Source: Mauremys mutica (Eukaryota; Chordata; Testudines; Geoemydidae). Taken from it: 64,000 bases of DNA. The position numbers and the translations under genes were made by a program. The notes under the pieces were generated by a model. That model did no database searches, had not been told where the DNA came from, and saw only the letters and a list, made by a program, of their open reading frames with translations. The stretch is taken from positions 70,972,618-71,036,617 of the forward strand of contig NC_059080.1 in the NCBI RefSeq assembly GCF_020497125.1, given 5' to 3'. Position 1 is the stretch's first letter, and every line of letters starts with the position of its first letter. Of this stretch, positions 59,675 through 64,000 are shown in pieces.

Positions 59675-61860
59675 CATCCCCGCCAGCATAAATAGTTGCA
59701 GTTGGGATGCAGATTTTGAATTAAAGGTTGAAACATGATTTGTTTCCATACCCAGTTTGCATATAGCTAACACTTGTTTGGTATAGTTATACGTGCTTTT
59801 TTGTGTGGTCAGTCCAGACTGCACAAGTTTTGTGCATTTGTTTCTTGTGCTAAGGTAGAATGAAGGTGCAAAGCTCATTAACAAGCATCATTAACAAGTA
59901 TTAGTGTTCTAAGTCTTTAGGCTTCATGGAATGTTCCAAATAGAATTTCCTTTCCTTTGATTAATTGGCCCTAGAGAGGTGGCTTGGGAGAGATCTGGGT
60001 AGTGACTACTGGTAAAACAAACACAAAAACAAATAAAAACCCTAGCAGATTCATACAGGAAAGTATGTGCAAATTTCATGAAAGCTATGTGACTACCATT
60101 AAAAAAAAAGATCTGCAGAATCCTATGAAACACAGCAAACTTTGTTGCATGTACCTGCTCCTTGTCAGTACCTGCCATTATCCCAACCCTTGAATACAGG
60201 GCTGTTTGGTGGTTCACAGATAGGTGGCATATTTAGGTCCCTCCATGGTTATTAGCGAGATGATCAGGGATGCAACCTCATGCTCTGGTTGTCCCTAACC
60301 TCTGACTGCCGTAAGCTGGGAATGGACGACAGGATATGGATTACTCGATTGCCTGTTCTGGTGATTCCCTCCAAAGCCCCTGTTGGAAGACAGGATGTTG
60401 GGCTAGTTGGACCATTGGTCTGACCTGGTATGGCTGTTCTTATGTTAAACAATCCAATCTGCCTAAAGATTTGGTAAGTGTTGCCATCTGGATTTATATC
60501 CTCTCAAGTGCAGTGTCCAAGCTGCAATTTTAGTAAAACTACATCATAGTATTGATTAGTGCTGATCGATATAACACCCCAGGGAGGGAGCATTTTCAGC
60601 AAGAGTAGTAATATTGTTTTATTTTCATCGCACCTGATTGAGACCCATAAAGCACTTATGTTTCAGAGATCATCATAGCTGTGATCCCTTTGCCTGGCAT
60701 ATTGCTGTGCTGACTGCTGGTCAGAGCATTGCTACACACACAAAGATCCCCACACACATTGCAAAGCTACCATAATGCAGTCTAGGATCTGCCCTGCTAT
60801 GGATGGTAATAGTATGTTATTGGCCCAATGAAAGAGAAAGCATTCACATTAGCAATGAGCAGACATTTAAAAAAAGAAAAATGGAAGCCTTAAAAAAATA
60901 TGCTGGAGAGGGTGCAGCTTTTCAGATTTAAAAAAAAAATGCTCATGGAAGGTGATGGATTGATAGCCCTGGAGAATGGAAGGACTGTATCCCATGATCA
61001 GGATAAGCATGCAACTTTCTTCAAATGTTACTCTGTGCCTGCCAAAATCTCTTACTTTTAACTTGGAGAGAGCATCTCTTCAGATAACACTGTAGTCTAG
61101 TCTGCATGCCAATACAGTGTTCTCTGCTACTGAACATATCAGCTGTGGTGGGATACCACTGAGGTGGATGCCTAGTGACTGGGAAATGGACGGAGACCAC
61201 TAAATTAATGTAACATGCCTTCCAGTGTCATTTGGCAATGTAACAGCTTTCAGTAATAACTCACTCGTATTGGATTTATTTTGTACTGGTGACGTAGGCA
61301 CTCTGCAGGACACTCGCCAAATGCTTTTCAGGTTTTATTTGCTCCATGTGGATATTCATGAGCCATTGAAATATATAGTGTGACTAGACATGGAACGATG
61401 GTAGGATACAATTATTATTTATTGAGCTCCAAACATAAATGAAGACATAATGTACAAGTTACTTTCAATCTAAATCTGATTCAGGTAGAACAGTTTATAC
61501 AAACAAACAGGCAGAAGATAAAGGCTGTGTTGTAAGGCAAAACTGAACTCTAAACAGAGTCAGACCTTTTCAAAAATTAGGTTTATTAAATTAGAACTCG
61601 GCAAACAAAGACACAGCTCCTATTTGTAACAGCCTTTCGCATTTTCCTCATCTTGCAACTCACTCACCCCCACAAAGTACTCATGTGCTTCACCCACAGA
61701 ACTATATGCAAGAACAACTTGTATTTCCTTTTTTTTTTTTTTTTTGGCCTGAATTTTCTCTCTAACCTAGTTAGAGAAAAAATCCCCAAAGAGCTCTGCT
61801 GCCTATGACAACAGCATGGGGCAGGTTAACTTGAAGAAGTGGCTGGCACAATGGAACTGC
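59675..61860. other. CCL20 upstream region
   Basis: It contains a CR1-type 3' end (60275-60455), a T run (about 61730-61745) and otherwise unremarkable AT-rich sequence. Distal CCL20 control elements could lie here, but none can be named. Confidence 0.5.
60275..60455 (+). mobile_element. CR1-type LINE 3' fragment (sense)
   Basis: GGATATGGATTACTCGATTG, GGAAGACAGGATGTTGGGC and GGTCTGACCTGGTATGGC match the sense 3' end of reptile CR1 elements. Confidence 0.75.
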
Positions 61861-61863
61861 TGA

Positions 61864-61874
61864 GGGAAAACCCC
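61864..61874 (+). promoter_or_regulatory. kappaB-type site upstream of CCL20
   Basis: The sequence is GGGAAAACCCC, a near-palindromic NF-kB consensus about 47 bp upstream of a TATA-like box. The human CCL20 promoter is known for an NF-kB site of the same core at a similar distance, so this looks conserved and inflammation-responsive. Confidence 0.72.
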
Positions 61875-61920
61875 ATGATGAAAAATGGAACGCACCCAAA
61901 GGTGAATTCCCAGCTGGCAT

Positions 61921-61927
61921 TATAAGA
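61921..61927 (+). promoter_or_regulatory. TATA-like box of CCL20
   Basis: TATAAGA lies 99 bp upstream of the start codon. Initiation about 25-30 bp downstream would give a 5' UTR of roughly 70 nt, which is typical for this gene. Confidence 0.6.
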
Positions 61928-62019
61928 AGGCTGTCTGAAGCCAAAGTCAGTAGATCAGAGCAGCCAGTTTTCTGATACATTTGAAGTGTAGACTATAGTA
62001 AAACCTTACTAAACTAAAA

Positions 62020-62101
62020 ATGACCAACTTCATCAGCAGAAGCTTGATCCTGGCTTCTTTGATGGGGCTGCTGCTATTGTACCTGTCTGGCACTTCTGAA
62101 G
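62020..62101 (+). CDS. CCL20: CCL20 exon 1 (signal peptide)
   Basis: The ATG at 62020 opens a 27-codon hydrophobic leader, MTNFISRSLILASLMG onwards. The donor GTGAGT follows a single phase-1 base. No other upstream ATG gives a signal peptide in this frame. Confidence 0.93.
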
Positions 62102-63827
62102 GTGAGTGATCTTTGATTGTTTCATTCCTCTGATTTGATTTCATGGGCTCAGAATATTGCCCTGGAGCATGTCAAGCAAACCGAGGTGTGCCTGTAGGGT
62201 GGTAGGAGGTGTCCCAGAAAATTCAAGTATATGGTGGGCAGGACTTTCCTTCCAATTCCAGTGGAATTCAGTGTTCAGAGATTTGTCAATGTTGTATCCT
62301 GGGCAGGATTAAATTATTGTCCTAACTTTATTTTTCTCATCCCTAAATAAATATTCCCTTTTTTCCCCTCCATTTCAGCACAAAACAACCAAGATTGCTG
62401 CCTCTCTTACTCCAAAGTACGGCTGCCTCGAGGAGTCATAAAGGGCTATACAGAACAGCTATCCAGTGAAGTGTGTGACATCAGTGCTATCATGTAAGTT
62501 ACTAGTCGGAAGAAATTCAGTCACATGATCAGTACTTTCACTGCCAGGCAAGAATTAGCGTTTGGACTTTTGTGTGATTGGAAACAGAAAAAGATAAAGA
62601 CAGTTTATAAACTGTCTTTATCTTTTTCAAAAGGAAAGTTGTCCTATAAAGTTCACTTAATATACAAATACTCTTAGGTTTTATAATGTACTATTAGGAA
62701 GGGACCATTAACTCACATTCTTACAGGATGTCTGTACAAAATAAATACAAACCTCTCTGTTTAGGAATCTAAGAAATGTCACATGGGATCAGACTAGTGG
62801 TCCATTTAATCTAGATTGATTTAGCCTCCAACAATGGTTTCAAAAGAACATTTAACACCCCTCCCCTCCATCCCATCCCATAAGGGACACTTAAGCAATA
62901 CTGTTCTTGTGGGGGAAGTTTCTTTCCAACTCAAAGTAGTTAGTGGAGCTCTTATATCCTGAAACATGAGGGTTGAGATCCCTCATATTTTTTATACCAT
63001 CTAGTTTAATTGTAGCTCTTCCCACAATTCCAAGAAATATCTAATTGTTGTTTGTATTCAGTTCTTTGCCTCAACATCTGGTACCAATGAGTTCAACATA
63101 ATTGTGCACTATGTTTAAAAAATATAGAAATCAATTTTCATCAGTTTTAATCGTTGCCTTTTAATTTAATTGGATGTCTCCTTGTGCCCATAGTATGAAT
63201 GAGGATGAAAAGGAGCGCCTAATTCGCCTCCTCTATGAAACCTGCTGCTGCTTTGTATGGAGCAGCCATAGAATATGTTTTTATTCTGCTCACTGTAGTC
63301 CTAAGGGATTTAATAGAAGGAAGTAACTATAATTGTTTACCATACTTTTCCTTCCAGTTTTCACACAAAGAATGGAATGAAAGCTTGTGCAAATCCAGAA
63401 GACCGCTGGGTGAAGAAGCATCTTCTTTGGCTGAGGTAGGAATAGTTTAAAACCTATTAACCTGGTCACAACAGAATGTGTCTGAGTATCCACTGGCAGT
63501 AACAGAGCTATATTTTTGCTGGCATTGAGGGGACCAGCTATGCACATGTAGAATACATTTTTGAAAATGTGTGAGTTTCTCTTCCCTCCCTTCTCCTGCT
63601 GGACCCGGTTGAAAAATTTTTAAGCCCTCATAGTGCTAGGCATAGGGATAGAAGTTTCATATGCTGGCATCTCCCACATGAGAGACCCTGTTATTGACTG
63701 ATAGCAAGAGCTGTACTGGGGGGAGAGAAATCCAAAATTCACACCATGGCTGAAGTGGTTCCCTACTGTTTATTCATGTGTTCTCTTTGTTTTTTATAGC
63801 CATAAACTCAAGAAGATGTCACTGTAA
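62020..63827 (+). CDS. CCL20: C-C motif chemokine 20 (CCL20), four coding exons
   Basis: Exons 62020-62101, 62379-62493, 63358-63435 and 63800-63827 join in phases 1, 2 and 2 into 303 nt, or 100 residues (human: 96). Residues 1 to about 27 form a hydrophobic signal peptide (SLILASLMGLLLLYL). The mature N-terminus carries the adjacent cysteines C34-C35 in DCCLSY, followed by C60 and C76, giving the two chemokine disulfides. AIIFHTK and CANPEDRWVKKHLLWLS match the CCL20 beta-strand and C-terminal helix better than other CC chemokines. The tail HKLKKM is basic, as in human CCL20. By family knowledge this is a secreted ligand of CCR6 that attracts dendritic cells and lymphocytes at epithelia. The 3' UTR runs on to the window end, and no polyadenylation signal is seen within it. 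Confidence 0.94.
62379..62493 (+). CDS. CCL20: CCL20 exon 2 (DCC motif to third cysteine)
   Basis: The acceptor is CCATTTCAG and the donor is GTAAGT (phase 2). The exon encodes NNQDCCLSYSKVRLP through SSEVCDISAI. It therefore includes the CC pair, the N-loop and the third cysteine. Confidence 0.94.
62587..62628. repeat. Perfect 42 bp palindrome in CCL20 intron 2
   Basis: The left half GAAAAAGATAAAGACAGTT and its exact complement meet at TATA with no spacer. It is AT-rich and could extrude as a cruciform or fold in RNA. It is not linked to a recognised mobile element. Confidence 0.95.
62765..63190 (-). mobile_element. CR1-type LINE 3' relic in CCL20 intron 2 (antisense)
   Basis: ATGGGATCAGACTAGTGGTC and TCTAGATTGATTTAGCC resemble the complement of the element seen at 60275. 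It decays into AT-rich sequence with ATTGGATGTCTCCTTGTG before exon 3. Confidence 0.6.
63358..63435 (+). CDS. CCL20: CCL20 exon 3 (fourth cysteine and helix)
   Basis: The acceptor CCTTCCAG precedes the completion of an isoleucine codon and then FHTKNGMKACANPEDRW. The donor is GTAGGA (phase 2). A longer open frame across this exon is out of frame and not real. Confidence 0.93.
63800..63827 (+). CDS. CCL20: CCL20 exon 4 (basic tail and stop)
   Basis: The acceptor TTTTTTATAG precedes 28 nt that complete serine and encode HKLKKMSL and a TAA stop. The remaining 173 nt of the window are 3' UTR. They contain no ATTTA cluster. Confidence 0.88.
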
Positions 63828-64000
63828 TGTGGGTTTTGAAATGGAACTAGAAACCGAGGTGGCTGCAGAACCTAAACTAGGTTGGAATCATCTTTGTACA
63901 CGATGTGTGCTTACTGACCATTATTCCTGGCTTCTTTGGAACCATTGAACTACTGAAGTTGATTCACATTGCATCATTTGTTTGCTTGACTTAAGCATTT

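Noticed and set aside
63235..63450. A 71-codon frame over CCL20 exon 3
   Set aside because: It is in a different frame from the chemokine exon and crosses the splice acceptor.

Overview
This is vertebrate nuclear DNA, most likely from a cryptodiran turtle. The evidence is a tRNA-headed SINE of the turtle type (7915-8095), antisense CR1 LINE 3' ends, Penelope-like 3' ends with direct flanking repeats, and many Harbinger-type elements whose ends read GGNCTGGTCTACACTA or GTGTAGACNTACCC. The species cannot be fixed by eye. No bacterial features, CRISPR array or tRNA gene was seen.

Two host genes are supported exon by exon. SLC19A3 (thiamine transporter 2) lies on the minus strand. Its five coding exons between 33195 and 11541 join in frame into 485 residues. 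CCL20 (a CC chemokine) lies on the plus strand. Its four exons between 62020 and 63827 join into 100 residues, behind a TATA-like box and a kappaB-type site. The genes are divergent, as in the human SLC19A3-CCL20 interval on 2q36.3. The 28.7 kb between them holds mobile DNA and unannotated sequence. A short decayed copy of SLC19A3 coding exon 1 lies at 2766-2831, on the same strand and beyond the 3' end of the gene. It is probably a relic of a tandem SLC19 paralogue.

The rest is layered mobile DNA. SLC19A3 intron 3 (14.4 kb) carries two large Harbinger elements in opposite orientation (13579-17852 and 21380-25163). Between them is a complete, very young, non-autonomous LTR retrotransposon (18498-20793) with LTRs that differ by one GA unit. 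The second Harbinger element retains an open, spliceable 350-residue SANT/Myb-like gene, antisense to SLC19A3. Its transposase is only a fragment. The first element has a frameshifted transposase and a decayed SANT gene.

Six Penelope-like insertions carry 10-13 bp target duplications. Four of them are long hairpins of the 3' end, and one carries a GIY-YIG endonuclease reading frame with one premature stop. Eight hAT-type elements have 8 bp target duplications. Several Harbinger MITEs have 3 bp TTA or TAA duplications, two of them built from serial hairpins. Most other long open frames fall in GC-rich repeats and are not genes.
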